This document shows, piece after piece, positions 7,060 to 16,620 of a DNA stretch of 64,000 nucleotides (position 1 is its first letter; every line of letters begins with the position of its first letter). Made by a program: the position numbers and the translations under genes. This stretch comes from DASUAS01 sp963819475 (GTDB taxonomy: Bacteria > Actinomycetota > Acidimicrobiia > IMCC26256 > DASPTH01): contig CAWFWE010000006.1 in the NCBI GenBank assembly GCA_963819475.1, positions 62,001-126,000 of the forward strand, given 5' to 3'. The notes beneath the pieces are model-generated. The model was not told the DNA's origin, searched no databases, and worked only from the letters and a program-made list of their open reading frames with translations.

Positions 7060-9510
7060 ATGCCCACGACCAAGACGCGGCGTGGTCGCGCGTCGGCCCG
7101 CTCCAAGACCTCGAATCGCCGGAAGCCGAGCTCCCGCAAGGCCACCACCTCGCGGCGGAAGGTCGCGCGGTCTGAGCCGTCGATGCTCTCGCGGGGGCGG
7201 GAGGCGGCGGGGCGGCAGTTGGCGGGGCACCGGGCCGACGTCCTGGCCGTGTGCCTGTTCGTGGTCGGGGCGATCGTCGCCCTCGGGTTGTGGACCGATC
7301 TCGCCGGCCCGGTGGGCAGCGGGCTGGCCGACGCTGCCGGCGCCGCGGTCGGGCGGGCGCGGGTGGCGGTCCCGGTGGCGTGCTTCGCCTTCGGGGTGGT
7401 GCTGCTCTGGCCGCGGCGGGCGCGGGCCGCCGATCCCGACGCCGAGACCGTCGAGGCCGACGACGCGCCGGCCGAGCGGCCCACCGTCCGCATCGCCATC
7501 GGCGCGCTCCTCCTGTTCGTCGCCGACGTTGGGATCCTGCACCTCGCCGCCGGGCGCCCGTCGCTGAGCGGCCCCATCGACGAGCTGCGCGACGCCGGTG
7601 GTGCGCTCGGCGCCATGATCGCGACGCCGCTGATCGCCGCCACCGGAATGGTCGGCGCGTCGGTCATCCTCGGCGGCATCGCGCTGGTCGGACTGCTGCT
7701 CGTGCTCGGCATCTCGATCGGGATGATCGTGAGCGCGGCCACGAGCGTCTCCCGCACGCTTGCGGCCAAGGCCCGGAGCGCGGTGCAGCTGACGACGGAC
7801 GGCGAGGGCGTTGCGGTCGACGACGATCCGCCGCCACCCCCGAGTGGGCCGGCACCGTTCGACTACGCCGCCTACGAGGCCGAGGCACCCGAGCCCGACG
7901 GGGCACCGGCACCGCTCCAACCGGAGCCCGAGCTGCTCCCCGCCCTCACCGACGTCGCCATCGAGATCCCCACCAGCGAGGACCCGAGCGGGCAGCTCGT
8001 CATCGACCTGGGCGACGAAGCGGCGGCCAAGCACGGCCCGTGGAAGCTGCCGCCGGCCAACCTCCTGAAGCGGGGGAGCGGCAAGGAGGCCGACCGCCGC
8101 CTCATCGAGGAGGGCGGCCGCATCCTCGAAGCCACCCTCGCCCACCACGGGGTCGAGGCGCGCCTGGTCGGCACGACCGTGGGGCCGACCGTCACCCGCT
8201 ACGAGCTCGAGCTCGGCTCGGGCGTGAAGGTCAACCGCGTCACCGGTCTGAGCAACGACATCCAGTACGCGATGGCGTCGCTCGACGTGCGCATCCTCGC
8301 CCCGATCCCGGGCCGCAGCGCGGTGGGCGTCGAGGTGCCGAACAAGGAGCGCATCATCGTGACCCTGGGCGACGTGCTGAGCGCGCCCGAGGTGGGGAGG
8401 ACCAAGACCGCGTTGGGCGCCGGCCTCGGCCGCGACATCGCCGGCACGTCGGTGATGCTCGACGTCACCACGCTGCCCCACGTGCTCATCGCGGGCGCGA
8501 CCGGTGCGGGCAAGAGCAGCTGCATCAACTCGATCGTCACGTCGCTGCTGATGCGCTACACCCCCGACCAGGTGCGCCTCATCCTCGTCGACCCCAAGCG
8601 GGTCGAGCTCGGCGCCTACAACAACCTGCCGCACCTCCTCACCGAGGTCGTCACCAACCCGAAGAAGGCGGCGAACGCCCTCGACTGGGCCGTGCGCGAG
8701 ATGGACATGCGCTACGAGCTGCTCGCCGAGGTCGGGGTGCGCGACATCACCGGCTACAACGGGATGTTCGACCGCGGCGAGCTGCCCACCAAGGACGATC
8801 CCGACCCGACCACCGGGAAGGGCTACGAGCGGCTGCCGTTCATCGTCATCGTGGTCGACGAGCTCAACGACCTCATGATGGTGGCCGCCCGCGACGTCGA
8901 GGCGAGCATCTGCCGCATCGCGCAGATGGCGCGGGCCGTCGGTATCCACCTCATGATCGCCACGCAGCGGCCGTCGGTCGACGTCATCACCGGCGTCATC
9001 AAGGCCAACGTGCCCAGCCGCATGGCGTTCTCGGTCAGCAGCCTGGCCGACTCGCGCGTGATCCTCGACCAGGCCGGCGCCGAGAAGCTGATCGGGCAGG
9101 GCGACATGCTGTTGCTCGCCGCCGGCTCCGGGCGGGCCCAGCGCATCCAGGGCTCGTGGGTCGACGAGGAGTGCGTCCGCAAGGTGGTCGCGCACTGGCG
9201 CCGGCAGACCAGCGCACCTTCCTACGTCGAGGGCATCGCCGGTGACGACGCCGCCGCCGGGAGCGGTGCCGGGGGCGCGGCCGACGACGACGGCGACGAG
9301 CTGCTGGCCGAGGCCATGGAGCTGGTCGTGCGCAGCGGGCTGGGCTCGACCAGCATGCTCCAGCGCAAGCTGCGGGTGGGCTTCGCCCGGGCCGGGCGGC
9401 TCATGGACCTGCTCGAACGCCGAGGCGTCGTCGGTCCGTCGGAGGGCTCGAAGGCCCGAGCGGTGCTGATGACCGTCGAGGAGTTCGAGGCGGCCGGCGA
9501 CCGGGCCTGA
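7060..9510 (+). CDS. ftsK: FtsK/SpoIIIE DNA translocase
   Basis: 816 residues. A basic N-terminus (about residues 1-50, rich in Arg, Lys and Ser) precedes four predicted membrane helices (about 65-245), then an acidic/proline linker. The motor domain has Walker A GATGAGKSS at 479-487 and a Walker B-like FIVIVVDELNDLMM. A C-terminal winged-helix gamma domain (LLAEAMELVVRSGLGSTSML and onward) should read KOPS-type polar sequences. It pumps DNA during septation and chromosome dimer resolution. The ATG at 7060 is chosen because the upstream in-frame codons are G-rich leader. Confidence 0.96.
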   Translation: MPTTKTRRGRASARSKTSNRRKPSSRKATTSRRKVARSEPSMLSRGREAAGRQLAGHRADVLAVCLFVVGAIVALGLWTDLAGPVGSGLADAAGAAVGRARVAVPVACFAFGVVLLWPRRARAADPDAETVEADDAPAERPTVRIAIGALLLFVADVGILHLAAGRPSLSGPIDELRDAGGALGAMIATPLIAATGMVGASVILGGIALVGLLLVLGISIGMIVSAATSVSRTLAAKARSAVQLTTDGEGVAVDDDPPPPPSGPAPFDYAAYEAEAPEPDGAPAPLQPEPELLPALTDVAIEIPTSEDPSGQLVIDLGDEAAAKHGPWKLPPANLLKRGSGKEADRRLIEEGGRILEATLAHHGVEARLVGTTVGPTVTRYELELGSGVKVNRVTGLSNDIQYAMASLDVRILAPIPGRSAVGVEVPNKERIIVTLGDVLSAPEVGRTKTALGAGLGRDIAGTSVMLDVTTLPHVLIAGATGAGKSSCINSIVTSLLMRYTPDQVRLILVDPKRVELGAYNNLPHLLTEVVTNPKKAANALDWAVREMDMRYELLAEVGVRDITGYNGMFDRGELPTKDDPDPTTGKGYERLPFIVIVVDELNDLMMVAARDVEASICRIAQMARAVGIHLMIATQRPSVDVITGVIKANVPSRMAFSVSSLADSRVILDQAGAEKLIGQGDMLLLAAGSGRAQRIQGSWVDEECVRKVVAHWRRQTSAPSYVEGIAGDDAAAGSGAGGAADDDGDELLAEAMELVVRSGLGSTSMLQRKLRVGFARAGRLMDLLERRGVVGPSEGSKARAVLMTVEEFEAAGDRA

Positions 9511-9686
9511 GCCCCATTCCGCCCGAACGCCGCCACTTTCCGAAACCCTTCCCCAAGCGTTCCTCAAGGGCCCCGTCCGCCCTGCCGACACGGCTGTTGA
9601 CGTGTGGCGTGTGCCGTGAGTGCGGCAGTGCGCGCGCACGAGGTCGAGCGAGGACGTCGTGAGGCAGGACGCATGAGGGAGGACGC

Positions 9687-12374
9687 GTGAGGGGAGGCAC
9701 GTCGCTGATGTCGCGACTGAGCTTCCGGTCGAAGCTGCTGCTGGTCCTCTTCGTGCCGTTCCTCGCGCTCGTCGTGGTGGCCGCGGCGGGTCTGAGCGAC
9801 CGCTTCACCGCCCTCCACGCCCAGGAGCAGTACGGCGACCTCTCCGCGCCTCTTCGCTCCCTCGACGCCGCCAGCCGCGCGCTGCAGGACGAGAGCGTCG
9901 TGTCGTCGTGGTACGTGGCGGGCACGACCGCGCCGCCGACGACCGAGCTGACGGAGGCCCGGGCCCGGACCGACGCCGCGGTGCGCGACTTCCGCGCCGA
10001 CGAGCAGGCCTTCGCCGACGCCGGCCTGGGCCCCGCCGCCGGTGCCGGGCTCGCAGCCACGAACAAGGGGCTCGACGGCATCCCGGAGATGCGGGGGCAG
10101 GTCGACGCCCGTGCCGTCGATGCCGCGACGACGCGCAACTTCTTCCTCGGCGTCGACCAGCAGCTGCTCGACTTCGGCGAGCGGGTCGCCCGCGACCTCG
10201 CGAGCGCCGACGTCTCCGCCAGCCTCACCCGCGTGTTCGCGCTCGAGCGCGCGCAGCACGAGCTGGCCCGCGAAGCGAGCGTGTACATCTCGGTGCTCGC
10301 CGGCGCGGCGCCGAACGAGTTCAGCGAGTGGGTCGGCGCGCAGACCGCGGCCGCCCGCTACCGCGATCTCTTCACCAACGCCGCGACCGACACCGAGCTC
10401 CAGGCCTATCAGGGCGTGATGGGCGCCCCGGCCGCGCCTGCGCCGCTGCCCGCGGCGTTCCCGACCGCGGGTCAGACGCCGGCCGCGTACTACGCGCAGT
10501 ACCAGCAGCAGTCGCAGCGGCTCGACCGGGCGATCAACGCGGTGGAGTCGGTGGTCAACGCGGCAGCCAGCGCCGACGCCTCGGCGGCACTGCGCGACAC
10601 CCGTCTCTACGGTGGTGCGGCGGTGTTCGCCATGCTGCTCACGCTGCTGCTCATCTGGTTCGTGTCGCGGGCCGTGGTCGGTCCGGTGCGCCGTCTCACC
10701 GCCGCCGCCCGCGAGATGTCGCAGCGCCAGCTCCCGGCACTGGTCGAGTCGCTCCGCACCGGCGGTGACGTGAGCGCGGTGCAGCCGACCCGCATCGAGG
10801 TGAACTCGGAGGACGAGATCGGCGAACTCGCCCAGGCGTTCAACGACGTCGAGGCCGTCACCATGGAGGTCGCCCACGAGCAGTCGCGCTTGCTCCGCAA
10901 GGGCATGGGCGACCTGTTCGTGAACCTGGCCCGCCGCAACCAGAGCCTGCTCGAGCGCCAGCTGGAGCTGCTCGACGAGCTCGAGCGCAACGAGCACGAC
11001 CCGACCGCGCTCGACGCGCTGTTCAAGCTCGACCACATGGCGACCCGCATGCGGCGCAACGCGGAGAGCCTGCTCGTGCTCTCCGGTGCCGAGCAGCCGC
11101 GGCAGTGGCAGCAGCCGATCGCGCTGATCGACGTCGTGCGCGCCGCCGCCGCGGAGATCGCCGATTTCCCGCGCGTGGAGCTCGTCGGCATCGACGACGA
11201 CCTCGCGGTGTCGGGTCGCGCGGTGTCCGACGTCGCCCACCTCCTCGCCGAGCTGCTCGAGAACGCGACGTCGTTCTCACCCCCCGACTCGGTGGTCGTG
11301 GTCTCGGGCGCGGTGGGCTCGACCGGGTTCGTGCTCGCGGTGTCGGACCAGGGCATCGGCATGCCGCCCGAGCGGGTGACCGAGGCGAACCACCTCCTCG
11401 CCGAGCCGCCCGTCGTCGGCCTCGCGTTGTCGAGGGCCCTCGGCCTGCACGTGGTCGGGTCGCTGGCCGCCCGGCACGGCATCATCGTCGAGCTGCGGGC
11501 CGGTGCGCCGCGCGGCCTGGTCGCGCTGGTGACCCTCCCCACCGCGGTGCTCGAGCCCCGGGCGGTGCCCGCACCGCCGGCACCCCCGCAGCGCCCGGTC
11601 TACGCGCCCGACCCCGCGGGCAGCGGCACCGACGCGCCCCTCGGCGCCCAGCGGGTCGCGTGGCGCCCACCCGACGAGCCTCCGGTGGAGCAATGGCGCC
11701 GCGAGGGCATGGGCGATCCCGGCCGCTCCGGCCCCGGCTCGCCCGACCCGTTCGCGGTGCCGCCCGTCGACCTCGCCGCCGGCGCGGCGGCGACCGGGGC
11801 CGTCGCGCCCCCGCCGCTCCCCACCGTGAACGTCCCGCCGCCGACCGCGTTCACGACCCCGATCACCGAGCCCGCGCCGACCATCGTGCCCCCGACCGCG
11901 CCGACGGCCCCGACGGCCCCGACGGCCCCGACGGTCGTGCCGGAGCCGCCGGTCCCGCCCGCGCCCGCCTTCGAGCGCGAGGCGACGTTCGCGCCGACCG
12001 TCGACCCGGGGTTCGCCCCGCCCTTCGACACGTTCGGCACCGACGGGACGACCAACCGGCCGTCAGCCCCCGCCGATGCCGGTCCGCCCGAGGACCCCGC
12101 CGACCTCACCGACCACGCCCCGCTGCCGACCCGCATCCCCGGCCAGCACCTCAGCCACCACCCGACCGCCGGCCCGGACGCGGCCGACCCCGACGCCGAC
12201 CCGATGCGCCCGTACCGCGTGCACGAGCTGCTCACCCGCCACGCCCAGGGCAAGCGCCGCGGGCAGGCCGAGCAGGACGGCACCGGCGCACCCGGCGGCG
12301 CCGACGGCACCGGTCCCGGCCCGGAACCGGCCGCGCCGGACCCCTTCGGTCAGGCCCAGGAGGACGGCAGATGA
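9687..12374 (+). CDS. Conservon sensor ATPase: NIT-HAMP histidine-kinase-like protein (CvnA type)
   Basis: 895 residues. Order: membrane helix (about 15-36), extracellular nitrate/nitrite-sensing-type helical domain (about 40-300), second membrane helix (about 306-328), HAMP, a dimerisation-like segment (LFKLDHMATRMRRNAESLL), then a GHKL ATPase with N-box HLLAELLENATSFSPP and G-box VSDQGIGM. A Pro/Ala-rich cytoplasmic tail of about 260 residues follows. The domain order and the next three genes match Streptomyces cvnA-D conservons (recalled). GTG 9687 has GGGAGG at 9677-9682; ATG 9708 also has a ribosome site. The last bases overlap the next start (ATGA). Confidence 0.88.
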   Translation: MRGGTSLMSRLSFRSKLLLVLFVPFLALVVVAAAGLSDRFTALHAQEQYGDLSAPLRSLDAASRALQDESVVSSWYVAGTTAPPTTELTEARARTDAAVRDFRADEQAFADAGLGPAAGAGLAATNKGLDGIPEMRGQVDARAVDAATTRNFFLGVDQQLLDFGERVARDLASADVSASLTRVFALERAQHELAREASVYISVLAGAAPNEFSEWVGAQTAAARYRDLFTNAATDTELQAYQGVMGAPAAPAPLPAAFPTAGQTPAAYYAQYQQQSQRLDRAINAVESVVNAAASADASAALRDTRLYGGAAVFAMLLTLLLIWFVSRAVVGPVRRLTAAAREMSQRQLPALVESLRTGGDVSAVQPTRIEVNSEDEIGELAQAFNDVEAVTMEVAHEQSRLLRKGMGDLFVNLARRNQSLLERQLELLDELERNEHDPTALDALFKLDHMATRMRRNAESLLVLSGAEQPRQWQQPIALIDVVRAAAAEIADFPRVELVGIDDDLAVSGRAVSDVAHLLAELLENATSFSPPDSVVVVSGAVGSTGFVLAVSDQGIGMPPERVTEANHLLAEPPVVGLALSRALGLHVVGSLAARHGIIVELRAGAPRGLVALVTLPTAVLEPRAVPAPPAPPQRPVYAPDPAGSGTDAPLGAQRVAWRPPDEPPVEQWRREGMGDPGRSGPGSPDPFAVPPVDLAAGAAATGAVAPPPLPTVNVPPPTAFTTPITEPAPTIVPPTAPTAPTAPTAPTVVPEPPVPPAPAFEREATFAPTVDPGFAPPFDTFGTDGTTNRPSAPADAGPPEDPADLTDHAPLPTRIPGQHLSHHPTAGPDAADPDADPMRPYRVHELLTRHAQGKRRGQAEQDGTGAPGGADGTGPGPEPAAPDPFGQAQEDGR
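11896..11937 (+). repeat. Short tandem repeat encoding Pro-Thr-Ala units
   Basis: A 9-bp unit (ccgacggcc type) is repeated about four times inside the conservon sensor tail, giving PTAPTAPTAPT. It lies in the disordered proline-rich tail; copy number may vary between strains (inference). Confidence 0.7.
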
Positions 12375-12805
12375 TGCAACTGAGCGCGGAGGCGCGGAAC
12401 CTCAACTGGCTGGTCTCCAACTTCGTCGAGCGGGTGCCGGGCGTGAACGAGGCCACCGTCGTCTCGTCCGACGGGCTGCTCATCGCGCTGTCCGACGGTC
12501 TCGACCGGAGCTCGGGCGACCGACTCGCCGCGGTGTCGGCCGGACTGCTGAGCATCGCCAAGGGTGGGTCCACACCGATCGGCGGCGGACGCGTGCACGA
12601 GGTCATCGTCGAGATGGACATGGCGATGCTCTTCGTGATGCGGGTGAGCGACACGTCGGTGCTGGCCGCGACGACGGCGCGGCCGTGCGACGTCGGCCTC
12701 GTCGGCTACGAGATGGCGGTGCTGGTGGAGAAGTGTGCGAGCGCGCTCACGCCCGGGTTGATCTCCGAGCTCCAGACCGCGCTGCCGAGGTCGGCGATCC
12801 GATGA
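12371..12805 (+). CDS. Roadblock/LC7 domain protein (CvnB type)
   Basis: 144 residues, one roadblock/LC7 domain. LNWLVSNFVERVPGVNEATV near the N-terminus and VSSDGLLIALSDGLDR follow the family pattern, as in MglB and CvnB proteins that regulate small GTPases. Translationally coupled to the sensor (ATG overlaps its TGA) and to the DUF742 gene after it. A second ATG at 12374 is an equal alternative start. It probably bridges the sensor and the GTPase at the membrane (from conservon work in Streptomyces). Confidence 0.92.
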   Translation: MMQLSAEARNLNWLVSNFVERVPGVNEATVVSSDGLLIALSDGLDRSSGDRLAAVSAGLLSIAKGGSTPIGGGRVHEVIVEMDMAMLFVMRVSDTSVLAATTARPCDVGLVGYEMAVLVEKCASALTPGLISELQTALPRSAIR

Positions 12806-13185
12806 ACGGCAGCACCGACCCGCGCGACCCGGGACTTGCCGTCCCGCACCGGACGCTGGTGCGTCCGTACATGCTCACGCGCGGTCGGACGAGCTCGTCG
12901 CTGGGCGTGTTCGCGCTGCACGCGCCCGTTCTCGCACTGATCGCCCCCGAGCAGCTGGGGCGCAACGCCACGCCGGAGGACCGCCGCATCATCGAGCTGT
13001 GCCAGACGCCGATGTCGGTGGCCGAGCTCTCGGCCCGCATGAGCGCGCCGGTCGGCGTCGTGCGGGTGCTCGTCGGCGACCTCGTGGTCGCGCGGATGGT
13101 CCACGTGCGTCAGACCGAGGACCCCGCCGAGCACCGCGACGTGCGGCTGCTCGAACGGCTGCTGGAGGGTATCCGTGCGATCTGA
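12802..13185 (+). CDS. DUF742 protein (CvnC type)
   Basis: 127 residues. VRPYMLTRGRT near residue 20 is the DUF742 signature; the remainder is winged-helix-like (PMSVAELSARMSAPVGVVRV and LVGDLV). The ATG overlaps the roadblock stop (ATGA), and the 3' end overlaps the GTPase gene by 11 bases. DUF742 proteins occur almost only in conservons; their biochemical role is not settled. Confidence 0.92.
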   Translation: MNGSTDPRDPGLAVPHRTLVRPYMLTRGRTSSSLGVFALHAPVLALIAPEQLGRNATPEDRRIIELCQTPMSVAELSARMSAPVGVVRVLVGDLVVARMVHVRQTEDPAEHRDVRLLERLLEGIRAI

Positions 13186-13804
13186 GTTCGACGCGCCGAT
13201 GACGGGCACGGTGCCGGGGCCCCACGGGGCCACCTCCGCGGCGACCGGGCTGCCGGTGTCGATGAAGATCGTGGTCGCCGGCGGCTACGCCGTCGGCAAG
13301 ACGACGCTGGTCGGCACCATCTCCGAGATCGAGCCGCTCATGACCGAGGCCGACATCACCGTCGAGAGCCTCGGCATCGACTTCGCCGGCACCGGGAGCA
13401 CCAAGACCGGCACCACCGTGGCGATGGACTTCGGCCGCCTCACCCTCGGGCCCGACATGGTCCTCTACATGTTCGGCACGCCCGGCCAGGACCGGTTCCT
13501 GTTCCTCTGGGACGAGCTGGTGCGCGGCGCGGTGGGCGGCATCGTGCTGGTCGACACCCGGCGCGTCGAGGACTGCTTCCCGGCGGTCGACTACTTCGAG
13601 CACCTGGGGATCCCGTTCGTGGTCGCGGTGAACCTGTTCAACGGGGTGTACCGCCACCACCCACGGGAGGTCCGCGAGGCACTCTCGGTGCCTGCCAACG
13701 TGCCCGTCGTGCTGTGCGACGCCCGGAACCGGCTGCACGTGAAGGAGACGCTGGTGCTCCTGGTGGAGGGCGCGCTGCGCCGGGCCCAGATGGCCAACGC
13801 CTGA
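13175..13804 (+). CDS. Conservon small GTPase (CvnD type, MglA-like)
   Basis: 209 residues. P-loop GGYAVGKTT at residues 36-44, switch-like FGTPGQDRFLFLWDEL about 100-115, and VAVNLFNG in the N-K-x-D position, where Asn-Leu-Phe-Asn replaces NKxD. GTG 13175 has GGAGGG at 13164-13169; ATG codons at 13199 and 13262 are later alternatives. It closes the four-gene conservon. In Streptomyces such GTPases act in membrane-linked signalling complexes affecting development and metabolism (recalled). Confidence 0.92.
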   Translation: MRSEFDAPMTGTVPGPHGATSAATGLPVSMKIVVAGGYAVGKTTLVGTISEIEPLMTEADITVESLGIDFAGTGSTKTGTTVAMDFGRLTLGPDMVLYMFGTPGQDRFLFLWDELVRGAVGGIVLVDTRRVEDCFPAVDYFEHLGIPFVVAVNLFNGVYRHHPREVREALSVPANVPVVLCDARNRLHVKETLVLLVEGALRRAQMANA

Positions 13805-13831
13805 CCCGGGAGCGCCACCCGCGTCGGCGAC

Positions 13832-15147
13832 CTACGCCACCTCGCCGCGTTCGTCGAGCCACTCGAGTCCTCCCACGATCTCGCCGAGGTGCAGCGGATC
13901 GCCGTACCAGCGTGGCGCGATGGTCTTCTCGTCGATGGCCAGCCCGGCGGTGGTGTTGGCGCTTGTGATGTCGGATCCGATCACCTGGCGGCACACCCTC
14001 GGCAGCACGTTGCCGGCCGGTGTGATCGCCAGGAGCTCGCCGTCCGCGTCGAATCGGACGTTCCAGCCGCCTTCGTGGACGAGCCGATGGTGGAACCAGC
14101 ACAGTTCGACGAGGTTGGTGATCTCGTGGCCACCGCGGCGAGCGCGGTGACGAATGTGATGCACGTCGACGAAGCTGCGCTCGCCACAGCCCGGGAAGCG
14201 ACAGCCTTGGTCTCGCGCGCGTGCCGCCCGTCTCGAGGCTCGCGGAATGGTGCGCGTCTTCCGGCTCACCGTGAGCGGCTCGCCATTGGCGCCCCGGGCG
14301 ATCGCCATGGTGGACGCGTCGCAGAGCAGGCGCCGAACCGTCTCGGGGGCCAGTGCTACGCCGTCGTCCAGCTCACAGGCGCCCTCGGGGTCGTCGTCGA
14401 TCAGCACGCGGGCGTCGATGCTGACCCCGACCTGGTACCGCTCGCCACCGTCCCGAGCCGTGGGCTGGCCGGCCAGGAACGACTCCGCCATGATCGCGAT
14501 CGCGTCGACGTTGATCGCCGCCCGGGATCGAGGCGGTCCCGCGGGACCGCCTTCGCCGCGCTGGTCGGCGGGCATGTGGTCGCGCGCGAAGTGGAGAGCA
14601 CGAAGCAGCCCCGCTGCGATCTCCGGTGGCATTCGGCCGCTGACGATGCCGGCGCCGTGAGGTCGTATTCGACGTGCAGGTACTGCTCGGCGTACCGCTC
14701 GTTCGCGGCCTCCGTCTCCTCCTCGACCGACCGCATGCCTCGGTAGGTACGGACGATCCGTTCGACCTGGGCGGCAGTGGCGTGCTGGGCCAGCATCACG
14801 AGCTGTTCCTCGGTGGCGGGCGTGGCAACGCGGGTGATGGCACGGACCTTGGAGTAGCTCAGCCTGCCGCCGGCGAACTCCTCGGCGACGAGCGGCAGCT
14901 CCTCGAGCGCGTGCGCGACCCGAACCTTCTCCCGCGCCGAGCGCACGTCGAGACCGCAGTGCCAGCTCAGCCAGTGCGCGATGGTGCGGCAGCCCCACGT
15001 CTCGTGGCCGGCACGCCGGTCGTACTCCGCGATGAGCTGCAGCCAGCGGCACTCACCGGCGGCGAGGTGCCCGGCCAGCTCGGTGATCTCGGCTTCGAGC
15101 CGCTCCAGCGGCATCGCCTCCGACGTCGACGCTTCCCGTGTCGTCAT
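13832..15147 (-). pseudogene. DUF222/HNH endonuclease (13E12-repeat family) with a frameshift
   Basis: The N-terminal DUF222 part (ATG 15147, GGGAGG upstream) is read in one frame to about EYDLT. The rest continues in another frame as GIVSGRMPPEIAAGLLRAL and ends with an HNH nuclease motif (GCRFPGCGERSFVDVHHIRH, then LVELCWFHHRLVHEGGW). The switch falls at 14652-14660. Adding one base at the acggcgcc stretch restores one continuous protein of about 438 residues. It could be a real loss, programmed frameshifting or an assembly error. A LexA box and good promoter lie just upstream. Members of this family are SOS-regulated in mycobacteria (recalled). Confidence 0.85.
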
Positions 15148-15181
15148 CGCAGCCTCCCGGCCGGGTCGGTGGGGAAGTCAT

Positions 15182-15225
15182 CGAACAGGTGTTCGTATCA
15201 TACCGCTCGGCCGAGTCTCCTGCAA
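15182..15225 (-). promoter_or_regulatory. SOS (LexA) box and promoter of the DUF222/HNH gene
   Basis: On the minus strand: -35 TTGCAG (15220-15225), 17-bp spacer, -10 TATGAT (15197-15202), then a perfect actinobacterial SOS box CGAACACCTGTTCG (15182-15195) covering the expected transcription start. The gene's ATG is 35 bp further on. The box fits the CGAAC-N4-GTTCG consensus exactly, like the one before recA in this window. Confidence 0.85.
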
Positions 15226-15305
15226 CGGCCCTTGCGGTTCCGCGGAACCGTTCCTGTTCGCTGCGCCGGGGGCGGCCCGGGCACCCCCAGGTAACCTGCG
15301 GCGCA

Positions 15306-16620
15306 GTGAGTGAGCCGTCTTTCTGGGTCGAGACCCTCGGGTGCCCGAAGAACGCCGTCGACTCCGACAAGGTGGTGGCCAGCCTCCTGGCCGACGGTCT
15401 GCTGCCCGCCGCCCACGCCGAGGACGCCGATCTGGTCGTCGTCAACACGTGCGCGTTCGTCGAGGCGGCGCGTCAGGAGTCGATCGACACCGTCCTCGCC
15501 CTGACCGACGCCCGGAAGGCGGGGGCCCAGTTGGTGGTCACCGGGTGCATGGCGGAGCGCTACGGCGAGGAGCTGGCGGCGGCGCTGCCGGAGGTCGACG
15601 CAGTGGTCGGCTTCGCCGGCGAGGGCGCGCTGGCGACGTCGGTGGCGCTGGGCGCCCCGAAGGTCAAGCCGAGCGGCGTCCGTGACCTGCTGGAGCTGCC
15701 CCGGCCCGCGCCGAGCGTCCCGTGGGCCTACCTGAAGGTGGCGGAGGGCTGCGACCGCGCCTGCGCGTTCTGCGCCATCCCGTCGTTCCGTGGCAAGCAG
15801 CGCTCACGGACGCCCGAGTCCATCGAGGCGGAGGCACGCGGCCTGGTCGCGCAGGGCGTCGCCGAGCTGGTGCTGGTGGCGCAGGACCTCGCCTGGTACG
15901 GGCGCGACGCCGGGGCACCGGGCTCGCTCGCCCCGCTGCTGCGGCGGCTCGACGCGCTCGCCCCGCACGGCCTGGCGCGGATCCGCCTCCTCTACCTCTA
16001 TCCCAGCGAGGTGCGCGACCCGCTCGTCGCCACCATGCTCGAGCTGCCGACGGTCGTCCCGTACTTCGATCTCTCGCTGCAGCACGCCGACGCGCGCCTC
16101 CTGCGGCGCATGAAGCGGTGGGGGAGCGGCGACCGCTTCCTCACCAGCATCGACGCCATCCGCGCGTCCGAGCCCACGGCGGCGTTCCGGTCGTCGTTCA
16201 TCGTCGGGTTCCCCGGTGAGGGCGAGCGCGAGCACGACGAGCTCCTCGCGTTCTTGCAAGCGGCCGAGCTCGACTGGGCGGGGTTCTTCCCGTTCTCGGT
16301 CGAGGACGGCACGCCCGCCGCCGATCTCACCGAGCCGGTCGACGCGGAGCTCGCGCTCGAGTGGCTGCGCGAGTGCGAGTCGGTGCAGGAGCCGATCACC
16401 CGCGCCGCGCGCGACGCCCTCGTGGGCGACGAGGTCGACGTGCTCGTCGACGCGGTCGACGACGACGGCACGATCGTCGGTCGCACACACCGTGAGGCGC
16501 CGGAGATCGACGGCATCGTCCGGCTGCACGCCGACTGGGCGCGTCCGGGCGCGCGGGTGCGCGGCGGACGTCACCGAGGCCATCGGTCCCGACCTCGTCG
16601 CCAAGGCGGCGCCTCGGTGA
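15306..16620 (+). CDS. rimO: Ribosomal protein S12 methylthiotransferase RimO (frameshift near 3' end)
   Basis: Radical-SAM enzyme that methylthiolates an Asp of ribosomal protein S12. First [4Fe-4S] cysteines at 13 (LGCPKN), 49 (NTC) and 81 (TGC); radical-SAM cysteines 149, 153 and 156 (CDRACAFC); a TRAM domain follows. Start GTG 15306. Near 16556-16568 the conserved C-terminus (ADVTEAIGPDLVAKAAPR, stop at 16618-16620) lies in a different frame from the rest. One surplus base there removes the normal stop, and the open frame runs straight on into pgsA. Coordinates given are for the restored gene. Confidence 0.9.

Noticed and set aside
5572..9639. 1355-codon minus-strand open frame across RNase J and FtsK
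   Set aside because: Antisense to two well-supported genes, no domain, composition driven by their codons. Its length is a GC artefact.
9511..9686. RNA gene or terminator between ftsK and the conservon
   Set aside because: No hairpin with a long perfect stem and no tRNA-like fold visible; only ribosome-site-like GGAGG repeats near the start.
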